Assembly (NCBI RefSeq): GCF_010634855.1
Contig: NZ_MWLQ01000038.1
Location: 1-41,332 of the forward strand
Direction of reading: 5' to 3'
Source of the DNA: Microbacterium sp. B35-30
Lineage (GTDB): Bacteria; Actinomycetota; Actinomycetes; Actinomycetales; Microbacteriaceae
Length of the DNA stretch: 41,332 nucleotides
This document shows positions 29,554 to 38,157 of the stretch, in pieces. Within the stretch, counting starts at the first letter, position 1. Every line of letters starts with the position of its first letter. A program made the position numbers and the translations under genes. A model generated the notes under the pieces. It ran no database searches, was not told where the DNA came from, and saw only the letters and a list, made by a program, of their open reading frames with translations.

Positions 29554-30630
29554 ATGACATATTCGGTCGCCGTCTCCGGCGCATCCGGCTATGCGGGCGG
29601 CGAGATCCTGCGGATCCTCGCCGCGCATCCCGACGTCGAGATCCGCACCGTGACCGCGCACTCCAACGCGGGACAGCCGCTCATCCAGCACCAGCCGCAC
29701 CTGCGGTCGCTCGCACACCTCACTCTTTCCGAGACGACGCCGGACGTGCTCGCCGGCCACGACATCGTCTTCCTGGCGCTGCCGCACGGACAGTCCGGGC
29801 AGTACACCGACGCGCTCGGCGACACGCCGCTCGTGATCGACGCCGGCGCCGACCACCGTCTCGAGTCGGTCGCGGACTGGGGCAGCTTCTACGGCGGCGA
29901 CTTCCACGAGCCGTGGGTGTACGGCGTCCCGGAGCTTCCGGTGGCCGGCTCGAAGCAGCGTGACCGGCTCGTCGGCGCGACGCGCATCGCGGCCCCCGGC
30001 TGCAACGCCTCGACGGTGAGTCTCAGCCTCGCTCCGGGCGTCGCCGCGGGCGTCATAGATCCGTCCGACATCGTGACGGTGCTGGCGGTGGGCCCCTCGG
30101 GCGCCGGCAAGAGCCTCAAGACGAACCTCCTCGCCAGCGAGATCCTGGGCACGGCGAACCCGTACGCCGTCGGAGGGACGCACCGGCACATCCCCGAGAT
30201 CCGTCAGGCGCTCGCCGCCGCTCGCCCGTCGACGGAGACGGCATCGTCGGATGCCGCGGACCAGGGCATCCGCATCTCGTTCACGCCCGTTCTGGTCCCG
30301 ATGTCGCGCGGCATCCTCGCGACCTCGACGGCACCCATCGCACCCGGCACCACCGACGCGCAGATCCGCGCGGCCTGGGAGGCCGCCTACGGCGACGAGA
30401 CCTTCGTGCAGCTGCTGCCCGAGGGCCAGTTCCCACGCACGGCCGACGTGCTGGGTGCGAACACGGCGCTGATGGGTCTCGCGATCGATCGCGCGGCGAA
30501 TCGCGTGGTCGTCGTGACCGCCGTCGACAACCTCGTCAAGGGCACCGCCGGAGCGGCCGTCCAGTCCATGAACATCGCGCTGGGCCTCGCCGAAGGCACC
30601 GCGCTCACCGTGAACGGAGTCGCCCCGTGA
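29554..30630 (+). CDS. argC: N-acetyl-gamma-glutamyl-phosphate reductase
   Basis: A 358-residue NADPH-dependent enzyme for the third step of arginine synthesis. The Rossmann motif is VAVSGASGYAGGEILRIL (5-22); the catalytic cysteine is Cys150 in RIAAPGCNAS. GAGKSLKTNL and FTPVLVPMSRGILAT are family motifs, and VVVTAVDNLVKGTAGAAVQ is the usual C-terminus. ATG at 29554 fits the homology start and the -10 box. It heads argC-J-B-D-F; the last codons overlap argJ. Confidence 0.97.
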   Translation: MTYSVAVSGASGYAGGEILRILAAHPDVEIRTVTAHSNAGQPLIQHQPHLRSLAHLTLSETTPDVLAGHDIVFLALPHGQSGQYTDALGDTPLVIDAGADHRLESVADWGSFYGGDFHEPWVYGVPELPVAGSKQRDRLVGATRIAAPGCNASTVSLSLAPGVAAGVIDPSDIVTVLAVGPSGAGKSLKTNLLASEILGTANPYAVGGTHRHIPEIRQALAAARPSTETASSDAADQGIRISFTPVLVPMSRGILATSTAPIAPGTTDAQIRAAWEAAYGDETFVQLLPEGQFPRTADVLGANTALMGLAIDRAANRVVVVTAVDNLVKGTAGAAVQSMNIALGLAEGTALTVNGVAP

Positions 30631-31784
30631 GCGTCACCACGCCCCAGGGATTCGCCGCAGCCGGCGTCGCCGTCGGACTCAAGTCGTCGGGCAAGCCCGA
30701 CGTGGCCGTCGTCGTCAACCGCGGCCCGCTCAAGGTCGGCGCGGCCGTCTTCACCAGCAACCGCGCGAAGGCGAACCCGATCCTCTGGTCGCAGGAGGTC
30801 ATCCGTGACGGCGTCGTCGAGGCGATCGTCCTCAACTCGGGCGGTGCCAACTGCTTCACGGGCTCGTTCGGCTTCCAGACGACGCACCAGACCGCCGAGA
30901 AAGCGGCGGAGCTGCTCGACGTGAGCGCGGGCGACATCCTGGTGTGCTCGACCGGTCTCATCGGCACGGGCGATGAGGTGTTCCGCGCGAAGGTGCTGGC
31001 CGGCACCGAGCAGGGTGTCGCCGAGCTCTCCGCAGACGGCGGGGACGCGGCATCCCTCGCCATCATGACGACCGACTCCCATCCCAAGCGCTCCGCCGTA
31101 GCGAAGGACGGCTGGTCGATCGGCGGCATGGCGAAGGGCGCCGGGATGCTGGCGCCCGGTCTCGCGACGATGCTCGTGGTGATCACGACCGACGCCGTCC
31201 TCGACGCGGCACAGGCCGACGCCGCGCTGCGGCAGGCCACCGGTCGCACGTTCGACCGGCTCGACTCGGACGGCTGCATGTCGACGAACGACCAGGTCAC
31301 GCTCATGGTCAGCGGCGCCTCGGGTGTCACGCCGGACGGCGACGCGTTCGCCGCTGCTCTCGCCGAAGTCTGCCAGGACCTCGCCAAGCAGCTGCAGGGG
31401 GATGCCGAGGGCTCGAGCCACGACATCACCATCGAGGTCGTCAACGCGGCCTCGGAGGAGGACGCCGTGGAGGTCGGCCGCTCGGTCGCCCGCAACAACC
31501 TCTTCAAGGCGGCGGTCTTCGGCAACGACCCCAACTGGGGCCGCGTGCTCGCGGCGATCGGCACCACCCAGGCGGCCTTCGACCCGTACGACGTCGACGT
31601 GTGGATGAACGGCGTGCGTGTGTGCAGCGCCGGCGGCCCGGACGCGCCGCGCGAGGCCGTCGACCTGACGCCCCGCGCCACCGACCTCGTCATCGACCTG
31701 AAGGTGGGCGCCGCGACGGCGACCATCCTCACCAACGACCTCACCCACGACTACGTTCACGAGAACAGCGCGTACTCCTCATGA
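30627..31784 (+). CDS. argJ: Glutamate N-acetyltransferase / amino-acid acetyltransferase
   Basis: A 385-residue ornithine acetyltransferase. It moves the acetyl group from acetyl-ornithine to glutamate (recycling pathway) and may also use acetyl-CoA. The precursor cleaves itself between Ala180 and Thr181 in KGAGMLAPGLATMLVV; Thr181 is the nucleophile. DSDGCMSTND, NNLFKAAVFGNDPNWGRVL and the C-terminal NSAYSS are family hallmarks. GTG at 30627 overlaps the argC stop, so translation is coupled. Thirteen bases separate it from argB. Confidence 0.97.
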   Translation: MSVTTPQGFAAAGVAVGLKSSGKPDVAVVVNRGPLKVGAAVFTSNRAKANPILWSQEVIRDGVVEAIVLNSGGANCFTGSFGFQTTHQTAEKAAELLDVSAGDILVCSTGLIGTGDEVFRAKVLAGTEQGVAELSADGGDAASLAIMTTDSHPKRSAVAKDGWSIGGMAKGAGMLAPGLATMLVVITTDAVLDAAQADAALRQATGRTFDRLDSDGCMSTNDQVTLMVSGASGVTPDGDAFAAALAEVCQDLAKQLQGDAEGSSHDITIEVVNAASEEDAVEVGRSVARNNLFKAAVFGNDPNWGRVLAAIGTTQAAFDPYDVDVWMNGVRVCSAGGPDAPREAVDLTPRATDLVIDLKVGAATATILTNDLTHDYVHENSAYSS

Positions 31785-31797
31785 AGAAGCAGGCCTC

Positions 31798-32697
31798 ATG
31801 ACTGATCTGCAAGAGACCGATCCCGGCGAGGCCAGCGCGCGGGCGGTCACGCTCATCGAGTCGCTGCCCTGGCTCAAGCGCTTCCGCGACCAGATCGTCG
31901 TCGTGAAGTACGGCGGCAATGCGATGGTGAGCGAGGAGCTGCAGGATGCCTTCGCCGCCGACATCGCCTACCTCCGCTACGTCGGGGTGAAGCCGGTCGT
32001 CGTCCATGGCGGTGGCCCTCAGATCTCGTCGATGCTCGACCGCCTGGAGATTCCGAGCGAGTTCAAGGGCGGATACCGCGTCACCTCCACCGAGGCGATC
32101 TCGGTGGTGCGCATGGTTCTCACCGGGCAGATCAACCCCCAGCTCGTGTCGAAGATCAATGCCCACGGCCCGGTGGCCACGGGTCTCAGCGGGGAGGACG
32201 CGGGCCTGTTCGGCGGACGCCGACGCGGTGTCGTGATCGAGGGCGTCGAGCACGACCTCGGCCGGGTCGGCGACGTCGTCGAGGTCGATCCGCAGCCCGT
32301 GCTCGACCAGATCACCGCCGGTCGCATCCCCGTCGTCTCGAGCATCGCGCCCGACCTCGACCACCCCGGGCATTCACTGAACGTGAACGCAGATGCCGCG
32401 GCATCCGCGCTCGCCGTGGCGCTGGGGGCGGCGAAGCTCGTCGTGCTCACCGACGTGGCCGGGCTCTACGCCGACTGGCCCAACCGCGACTCGCTCGTGT
32501 CGCACCTGACCTCGACCGAGCTGCGCGCGATGCTGCCCACGCTCGAGTCGGGCATGATCCCGAAGATGGCGGCGTGCCTGGAGGCCGTAGAGGGCGGCGT
32601 CGAGACCGCGGCCATCATCGACGGGCGGGTGCCGCACTCGGTGCTCGTGGAGATCTTCACCAGCAAGGGAATCGGAACAGAGGTGGTGCACGGATGA
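31798..32697 (+). CDS. argB: Acetylglutamate kinase
   Basis: A 299-residue amino-acid kinase that phosphorylates N-acetylglutamate, the step usually inhibited by arginine. VVVKYGGNAM (near 38-47) binds ATP phosphates, VVVHGGGPQISSMLDRL binds acetylglutamate, and LNVNADAAASALAVALGAAKLVVLTDVAGLY is the nucleotide-binding half. The N-terminal helix (ARAVTLIESLPWLKRF) is the extension found in arginine-sensitive hexameric enzymes, so feedback inhibition is likely. ATG at 31798 follows AGAAGCAGG. It overlaps argD in ATGA. Confidence 0.97.
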   Translation: MTDLQETDPGEASARAVTLIESLPWLKRFRDQIVVVKYGGNAMVSEELQDAFAADIAYLRYVGVKPVVVHGGGPQISSMLDRLEIPSEFKGGYRVTSTEAISVVRMVLTGQINPQLVSKINAHGPVATGLSGEDAGLFGGRRRGVVIEGVEHDLGRVGDVVEVDPQPVLDQITAGRIPVVSSIAPDLDHPGHSLNVNADAAASALAVALGAAKLVVLTDVAGLYADWPNRDSLVSHLTSTELRAMLPTLESGMIPKMAACLEAVEGGVETAAIIDGRVPHSVLVEIFTSKGIGTEVVHG

Positions 32698-33908
32698 GTT
32701 GGCACGATGACGCAGGACGCGATCTCGTCCGCAGCTTCGGCGAGCGGATGGCGCTGTTCGTGCGAGGCGAGGGCTCGTATCTGTGGGACGCCGACGGCAA
32801 GCGGTACCTCGACTTCCTCGCGGGCATCGCGGTGGACTCGCTCGGTCACGCACACCCGGTGTTCGTCGACGCGATCGCGACCCAGGCAGCGACGCTGGCG
32901 CACGTGTCGAACTACTTCGCGACGCCGCCGCAGCTCGCGCTCGCGTCGACGCTGAAGCGTCTCGCGGGCACGGGCGACGATGGCCGGGTGTATTTCGGCA
33001 ACTCGGGCGCGGAGGCCAACGAGGCGGCGTTCAAGCTCGCCCGCCTGCACGGGGGCTCCGAGCGCCCGCGGATCCTCGCGCTGCAGGACGCCTTCCACGG
33101 CCGCACGATGGGCACGCTCGCCCTCACCGGGAAGCCGTACATGCAGGAGCCCTTCCTGCCGATGACGCCGGGTGTCGAGTTCATCGACTCCACGGTCGAG
33201 GCGCTCGAGGCGGCGATCGACGACCGCGTCGCCGCGCTCTTCGTCGAGCCCGTCAAGGGTGAGGCCGGTGTGCTCCCGCTGCCCGAGGGCTACCTCGCCG
33301 CGGCCCGCGAGATCACCGAACGCCACGGAGCGCTGCTGATCATCGACGAGATCCAGACCGGCGCCGGCCGCACGGGGGAGTGGTTCGCCTTCCAGCACGA
33401 GGGCATCACCCCCGACGCGATCACGGTCGCCAAGGGCATCGGCGGCGGGTTCCCCATCGGCGCGCTGATCACCTTCGGCAGCGCGAGCGAACTGTTCTAC
33501 CCGGGCACGCACGGCTCGACGTTCGGCGGCAACGCGCTCGGCACCGCTGTCGCGGGCGCCGTGCTCGGTGAGATCGAGCGTGCCGACCTCGTGCGCAACG
33601 CGGCCGAGCGCGGTGCGCAGCTGCGCGAGGCGATCGCGGGCATCGACTCCGAGCTGATCACCGGATGCCGCGGCGCGGGGCTGCTGATCGGCGTGGGGCT
33701 GCGGCATCCCGTCGCCAAGGCGCTCGTCGCGGCCGCGCAGGAGCACGGCCTCGTGATCAACGCGCCCAACGACGAGACCATCCGGCTGGTTCCCGCCCTC
33801 ACGATCGGCGACGTCGAGATCGACGAGTTCATCGAGCTGTTCACGGCTGCGATCCGCACGGTGGAGGACGCCCTGGTGCTCGATACCCCGACGGAGGTTC
33901 CCGCATGA
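32694..33908 (+). CDS. argD: Acetylornithine aminotransferase
   Basis: A 404-residue class III PLP aminotransferase converting acetylglutamate semialdehyde to acetylornithine. YLDFLAGIAVDSLGHAHP, the phosphate-binding FGNSGAEANEAAFKLAR, DEIQTGAGRTGEWFAFQ, and the PLP lysine Lys247 in ITVAKGIGGGFPIGA are visible, with GTHGSTFGGNALG behind. Length is normal. The ATG overlaps the argB stop; the end overlaps argF. In some bacteria ArgD also acts as the succinyldiaminopimelate aminotransferase; nothing here decides that. Confidence 0.96.
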   Translation: MSWHDDAGRDLVRSFGERMALFVRGEGSYLWDADGKRYLDFLAGIAVDSLGHAHPVFVDAIATQAATLAHVSNYFATPPQLALASTLKRLAGTGDDGRVYFGNSGAEANEAAFKLARLHGGSERPRILALQDAFHGRTMGTLALTGKPYMQEPFLPMTPGVEFIDSTVEALEAAIDDRVAALFVEPVKGEAGVLPLPEGYLAAAREITERHGALLIIDEIQTGAGRTGEWFAFQHEGITPDAITVAKGIGGGFPIGALITFGSASELFYPGTHGSTFGGNALGTAVAGAVLGEIERADLVRNAAERGAQLREAIAGIDSELITGCRGAGLLIGVGLRHPVAKALVAAAQEHGLVINAPNDETIRLVPALTIGDVEIDEFIELFTAAIRTVEDALVLDTPTEVPA

Positions 33909-34828
33909 CCCGCCACCTGCTGCGCGACGACGACCTGACGCATGCCGAGCAGGACGAGATCCTCGATCTCGCCATCGCGCTCAAGAAGGACCGCTGGAAG
34001 CTCAAGACGCTCGAAGGCCCCCAGACCGTCGCGGTCATCTTCGACAAGTCCTCGACCCGGACGCGCGTTTCGTTCGCCGTCGGCATCGCCGATCTGGGCG
34101 GCTCGCCGCTCATCATCTCGACCGCGAACAGCCAGCTCGGCGGCAAGGAGACGCCGGCCGATACGGCACGAGTGCTCGAGCGCCAGGTCGCGGCGATCGT
34201 CTGGCGCACCTACGCGCAGGCAGGGCTCGAGCAGATGGCGGAGGGCACGCGCGTGCCGGTCATCAACGCGCTCAGCGACGACTTCCACCCCTGCCAGCTG
34301 CTCGCCGACCTGCTCACCATCAAGGAGCACAAGGGCGACCTGAGGGGCCTGACGCTGGCGTTCTTCGGCGACGGCAAGTCCAACATGGCCCACTCCTACG
34401 TGCTGGCGGGCGTGACTGCGGGCATGCACGTGCGCGTGGCATCGCCCGAGACGTACGCGCCGCGCGACGACGTGATCGCGGACGCGGATCGACGGGCGGC
34501 GGAGACCGGCGGATCGGTCACCCTCTACACCGACGCGAACGAGGCGGCCGCCGGAGCGGACGTGATCGTCACCGACACGTGGGTGTCGATGGGCAAGGAG
34601 GAGGAGAAGCTCGAGCGGCTGCGCGACCTGGGCGGGTACAAGGTGACCCAGGAGCTCATGGCGCTCGCGCAGGACGACGCGATCTTCATCCACTGCCTGC
34701 CCGCCGACCGCGGCTACGAGGTCGACGCGGAAGTCATCGACGGGCCGCAGAGCGTGGTCTGGGACGAGGCCGAGAACCGGCTGCACGCCCAGAAGGCCCT
34801 GCTGGTCTGGCTCCTCCGTCAGGACTGA
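33905..34828 (+). CDS. argF: Ornithine carbamoyltransferase
   Basis: A 307-residue transferase making citrulline from ornithine and carbamoyl phosphate. The carbamoyl-phosphate loop STRTR is at 50-54; FHPCQLLADL holds the ligands HPCQ; the ornithine/catalytic motif HCLPADRG lies near 262-269. VTDTWVSMGKEEE is the SMG loop of ornithine rather than aspartate transferases. It overlaps argD (ATGA). The stop is followed by a dispersed-repeat copy at 34848 instead of argR, which follows argF in many actinobacteria. Confidence 0.97.
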   Translation: MTRHLLRDDDLTHAEQDEILDLAIALKKDRWKLKTLEGPQTVAVIFDKSSTRTRVSFAVGIADLGGSPLIISTANSQLGGKETPADTARVLERQVAAIVWRTYAQAGLEQMAEGTRVPVINALSDDFHPCQLLADLLTIKEHKGDLRGLTLAFFGDGKSNMAHSYVLAGVTAGMHVRVASPETYAPRDDVIADADRRAAETGGSVTLYTDANEAAAGADVIVTDTWVSMGKEEEKLERLRDLGGYKVTQELMALAQDDAIFIHCLPADRGYEVDAEVIDGPQSVVWDEAENRLHAQKALLVWLLRQD

Positions 34829-34847
34829 GCGCGGCGGCGCGGAAGAG

Positions 34848-34882
34848 CCCGGTCGTTGAGCGAGCGAAGCGAGACGAAACGC
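34848..34882 (-). repeat. Dispersed copy of the 55-bp array core
   Basis: Read on the minus strand this is GCGTTTCGTCTCGCT followed by TCGCTCGCTCAACGACCGGG. It matches the array units at 2451-2615 except for six bases (CGTTCC) present only in the array. It begins 19 bases after argF and covers the TTG that could start the next gene. Confidence 0.85.
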
Positions 34883-36022
34883 GCCGAGCCGCGCCACGAC
34901 GGCTGGCTCGCATCGCGCTGGGTGCGCCTCAACGGGCCGGGCCGCATCGCCGGGGTCGATCTCGCGCGCGGGCTCGCGGTGCTCGGCATGTTCGCGGCGC
35001 ACCTGCTGTGGATCAGCGGACCTTTCGACGCGACAGAGCCCGACACCTGGATCACCGTCGTCCAGGGCCGCTCGTCGATCCTGTTCGCGACCCTCGCCGG
35101 TGTCTCGATCGGCCTCATGACGGGCGGGCGGGTCCCGCTGCCGGCGGACCGCATGACGACGGCACGCGGTCGGCTCGCGGTGCGGGCGGGACTGCTGTGG
35201 GTGCTCGGCATCCTGCTGATCGCCACCGATGTGCCGGTGTACGTGATCCTCCCGGCGTACGCGCTGATGTTCCTGCTGGCGCTGCCGCTGACGTCGCTGC
35301 CGGTCCGCGTCCTGCTGCCGCTCGCGGGCGCCCTGGCCCTCGTCATGCCGTTCGTGCAGATCGTCCTCGATGCGCCGCTGGTCTGGAGCACGCCCACCGG
35401 GTACACGGTGTCGGCGGGACTCGGCTGGCATTACCCGTTCACCACCTGGATCGCGTTCGTGGTGGCCGGACTCGGCGTCGCCCGCGCCGACGTGACGCTG
35501 CTGCGCACGCAGGTGTGGCTGGTCGTCGCCGGCGCGTGCCTGGCCGTGGTCGGCTACGGAACGGATGCCGCGACCGGCGCCGGTCCGGAGGCCGAGACGG
35601 CGTCGTACCTCGGGGCGCTCTGGACGGCTCGGCCCCACTCCACGGGGCTGCTAGAGGTCATCGGGTCCGGCGGCTTCGCGCTCGCCGTGCTCGGTGCCTG
35701 CCTGCTCTTGTGCCGCACCGTGCTCCGGTGGGTCGTGCTGCCCCTGCGCGCCGTCGGTGCGATGCCGCTGACCGCCTACACGCTGCAGCTCGTGGTGTGG
35801 GCGGCGATCGCCGCCGCGACGCTCGACCGCGTCGGCGACCTCGCCGGCTTCCGCGCGCTCGAGCCGTTCTGGCCGCTCACGATCGGCACCGTCGTGCTGT
35901 GCACCGCGTGGGCGCTTCTGGTCGGGCGCGGCCCGCTGGAGACGGCGCTGGACGCGGCGTCGCGCTTCGCAGTCCCAGGTGACCGCCCGCCCAGGCATCC
36001 GGCGGCGTCGCCCACACGCTGA
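34856..36022 (+). CDS. HGSNAT/DUF418-like membrane acyltransferase
   Basis: An integral membrane protein of up to 388 residues with about nine or ten helices. GRIAGVDLARGLAVLGMFAAHLLW is the start typical of heparan-glucosaminide N-acetyltransferase-like proteins (the His in AAHLL is the likely acceptor). VGAMPLTAYTLQLVVWA near the end is typical of DUF418. It probably moves an acyl group across the membrane to a wall or surface sugar; the substrate is unknown. The start is uncertain. TTG at 34856 has GGAAGAG upstream but lies in a dispersed repeat (SERSETKRAEPRHDG would be repeat-derived); GTG at 34922 fits the homology but has no ribosome-binding site. It is an unusual gene to find between argF and argH. 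Confidence 0.75.
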   Translation: MSERSETKRAEPRHDGWLASRWVRLNGPGRIAGVDLARGLAVLGMFAAHLLWISGPFDATEPDTWITVVQGRSSILFATLAGVSIGLMTGGRVPLPADRMTTARGRLAVRAGLLWVLGILLIATDVPVYVILPAYALMFLLALPLTSLPVRVLLPLAGALALVMPFVQIVLDAPLVWSTPTGYTVSAGLGWHYPFTTWIAFVVAGLGVARADVTLLRTQVWLVVAGACLAVVGYGTDAATGAGPEAETASYLGALWTARPHSTGLLEVIGSGGFALAVLGACLLLCRTVLRWVVLPLRAVGAMPLTAYTLQLVVWAAIAAATLDRVGDLAGFRALEPFWPLTIGTVVLCTAWALLVGRGPLETALDAASRFAVPGDRPPRHPAASPTR

Positions 36023-36083
36023 CAGCGGTGACAGGGGCCGCTGGCGCCGCTGACACGGAGCGGGTGCGCCGCGGGCCGGCGGA

Positions 36084-36089
36084 TAGGCT
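36084..36089 (+). promoter_or_regulatory. -10 box of argH (leaderless type)
   Basis: TAGGCT, 6 bases (GGTCGG), then GTG at 36096. argH is therefore probably expressed separately from argCJBDF. Upstream, CAGCGG/CCGCTG and the direct repeat CGCTGACA (about 36016-36056) may be regulatory. Confidence 0.55.
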
Positions 36090-36095
36090 GGTCGG

Positions 36096-37526
36096 GTGAG
36101 TGAATCGAAGGCTGACGGCACCAACGAAGGCGCACTGTGGGGAGCCCGTTTCGCGACGGGGCCGTCCCCGGAGCTGGCCGAGCTCAGCCGATCGACCCAT
36201 TTCGACTGGGACCTGGCGCTCTACGACATCGCCGGCTCGCACGCGCACGCCAAGGCGCTCGCCGCCGCGGGGTATCTCACCCCGGACGAGGAGCACGCCA
36301 TGCACGACGGGCTCGATGTGCTCGCACGGGGCGTGACCGACGGCACACTTCGGCCCGCGGCATCCGATGAAGACGTCCACGGCGCTCTCGAACAGGCGCT
36401 GATCGGCGTCGTCGGCGCCGAGCTGGGCGGCAAGCTGCGCGCCGGACGCAGTCGCAACGACCAGATCGCGACGCTCGTGCGCATGTATCTGCTCGACCAC
36501 TCGCGCACCATCGCACGCGAGATCCTCCGGTTGGTCGACGCCCTCGTGGCGCAGGCCGAGGCGCACCCCGACGCGGTCATGCCGGGCCGCACCCATCTGC
36601 AGCACGCGCAGCCGGTGCTGCTGGCCCACCATCTGCAGGCTCACGCGTGGCCGCTGGTGCGCGACCTGGAGCGCCTGCGCGACTGGTCCGCGCGAGCGGC
36701 GGTCTCGCCGTACGGCGGAGGCGCGCTCGCCGGCTCGACGCTCGGGCTGGATCCCCAGCTGGTCGCCCGGGAACTCGGCCTCGACCGCCCCGCCGAGAAC
36801 TCGCTCGACGGCACATCGGCGCGCGACGTCGTCGCCGAGTTCGCGTTCATCACGGCCATGGTCGGCATCGACGTCTCGCGCTTCGCGGAGGAGATCATCC
36901 TCTGGAACACGCGCGAGTTCGGCTTCGTGACCCTCGACGACGGGTATTCGACCGGCTCGAGCATCATGCCGCAGAAGAAGAACCCCGACATCGCCGAACT
37001 CGCCCGAGGCAAGGCCGGGCGGCTCATCGGCAACCTCACCGGGCTGCTCGCCACGCTCAAGGCGCTCCCGCTCGCGTACAACCGCGACCTGCAGGAGGAC
37101 AAGGAGCCGGTGTTCGACTCGGTGCGCACGCTTGAGACGGTGCTGCCGGCCTTCGCCGGCATGGTCGCGACGCTGCGGTTCGACACCGATCGCATGGCGG
37201 CGCTCGCTCCGCAGGGCTTCTCGCTGGCGACCGACGTCGCGGAGTGGCTCGTGAAGCGCGGCGTGCCGTTCCGCGATGCGCACGAGGTCTCCGGACACCT
37301 CGTGCGGGTGTGCGAAGAGAACGGGATCGAGCTGCACGAGGTCACCGATGAGCAGCTCGCGTCGGTCTCGCCGCACCTCGCTCCCGAGGTGCGGGATGTG
37401 CTCACCGTCGAGGGCTCCGTCGCGAGCCGCACCGGCGCGGGCGGGACGGCGCCCGTCAGGGTCGCCGAGCAGCGTGCCGAGCTGATCGAGCGCGTGCAGG
37501 CGGCCGCACACATCCTCGGGCTGTAG
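36096..37526 (+). CDS. argH: Argininosuccinate lyase
   Basis: A 476-residue member of the fumarase/aspartase superfamily that releases arginine and fumarate in the last step of arginine synthesis. ALWGARFATGPSPELAELSRS opens the protein; DEDVHGALEQAL and GGKLRAGRSRNDQIAT bind substrate; PGRTHLQHAQPVLLAHH follows. The signature GSSIMPQKKNPD lies near 286-297 with the catalytic serine. GTG at 36096 is supported by the -10 box 6 bases upstream. argG, which should make its substrate, is not in the window. Confidence 0.97.
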   Translation: MSESKADGTNEGALWGARFATGPSPELAELSRSTHFDWDLALYDIAGSHAHAKALAAAGYLTPDEEHAMHDGLDVLARGVTDGTLRPAASDEDVHGALEQALIGVVGAELGGKLRAGRSRNDQIATLVRMYLLDHSRTIAREILRLVDALVAQAEAHPDAVMPGRTHLQHAQPVLLAHHLQAHAWPLVRDLERLRDWSARAAVSPYGGGALAGSTLGLDPQLVARELGLDRPAENSLDGTSARDVVAEFAFITAMVGIDVSRFAEEIILWNTREFGFVTLDDGYSTGSSIMPQKKNPDIAELARGKAGRLIGNLTGLLATLKALPLAYNRDLQEDKEPVFDSVRTLETVLPAFAGMVATLRFDTDRMAALAPQGFSLATDVAEWLVKRGVPFRDAHEVSGHLVRVCEENGIELHEVTDEQLASVSPHLAPEVRDVLTVEGSVASRTGAGGTAPVRVAEQRAELIERVQAAAHILGL

Positions 37527-37556
37527 TCCGCTGCGCTGCGGGTGTGGCGGCGGCGA

Positions 37557-38153
37557 TCACCAGATCGCCAGGCGCACCAGCGCGGCGACGATGCACGCCC
37601 AGACCAGACTGGCGAGCGTGCCGATGATGAATCTCTCGCGCGCTTCCGCGCTGGCCAGCTCCGAGAACCGGCCGATGCCCTTGAGAGCGACCACCACGGC
37701 GATCGCCTCGGGGAACCCGGCGATGATCCCGAGCGCCACCGCCACGCGTTCCAGATAGCCGATCGTGGTGCCGCCGCGCATCACCTCGCGCACGGCTCCT
37801 TCGCCGGCGACCGCTCCCGGCAGGGACGGCGCACGGAGGAGGATGCCGCCGTTGTCGCCCTCTTCCACGCGACCGTGGCTCGCGATGTCGAGCACCCGGC
37901 GGGTGACCGGGTTGCCGCCGAGCACGGCCAGGGCGGTTCCCAGCAGCGCGATGCCCAGTCCGAGCAGCAGCGGCACGTTCACCGGCGACACCGTCACGGC
38001 GAGCAGGCACAGGACCACGAGGACGCCCGCGACGATGAGCGGGATGTCGGTCGGCTTCCGCAGGCTGAGGACCACGAGCACGAGCGCTCCGCACAAGGCG
38101 ACGAACAGGAAGATCGAGAGCACGGCGACGAGGAGCACGTCCGGGGAGACCAT
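37557..38153 (-). CDS. Small integral membrane protein, partner of the SatD-like gene
   Basis: A 198-residue protein of unknown function with about four to five helices: VLLVAVLSIFLFVALCGALV (7-26), IPLIVAGVLVVLCLLAVTV, VPLLLGLGIALLGTALAVLG, then a soluble loop (about 85-125, HGRVEEGDNGGILLRAP), then VERVAVALGIIAGFPEAIAV-type and IIGTLASLVWACIVAALVRL helices. It begins 4 bases after the stop of the upstream SatD-like gene, so the two are almost certainly one operon. Pairs of a SatD-like protein and a membrane protein recur in actinobacteria; the shared role is unknown. Confidence 0.75.
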   Translation of the reverse strand: MVSPDVLLVAVLSIFLFVALCGALVLVVLSLRKPTDIPLIVAGVLVVLCLLAVTVSPVNVPLLLGLGIALLGTALAVLGGNPVTRRVLDIASHGRVEEGDNGGILLRAPSLPGAVAGEGAVREVMRGGTTIGYLERVAVALGIIAGFPEAIAVVVALKGIGRFSELASAEARERFIIGTLASLVWACIVAALVRLAIW

Positions 38154-38157
38154 GGCG

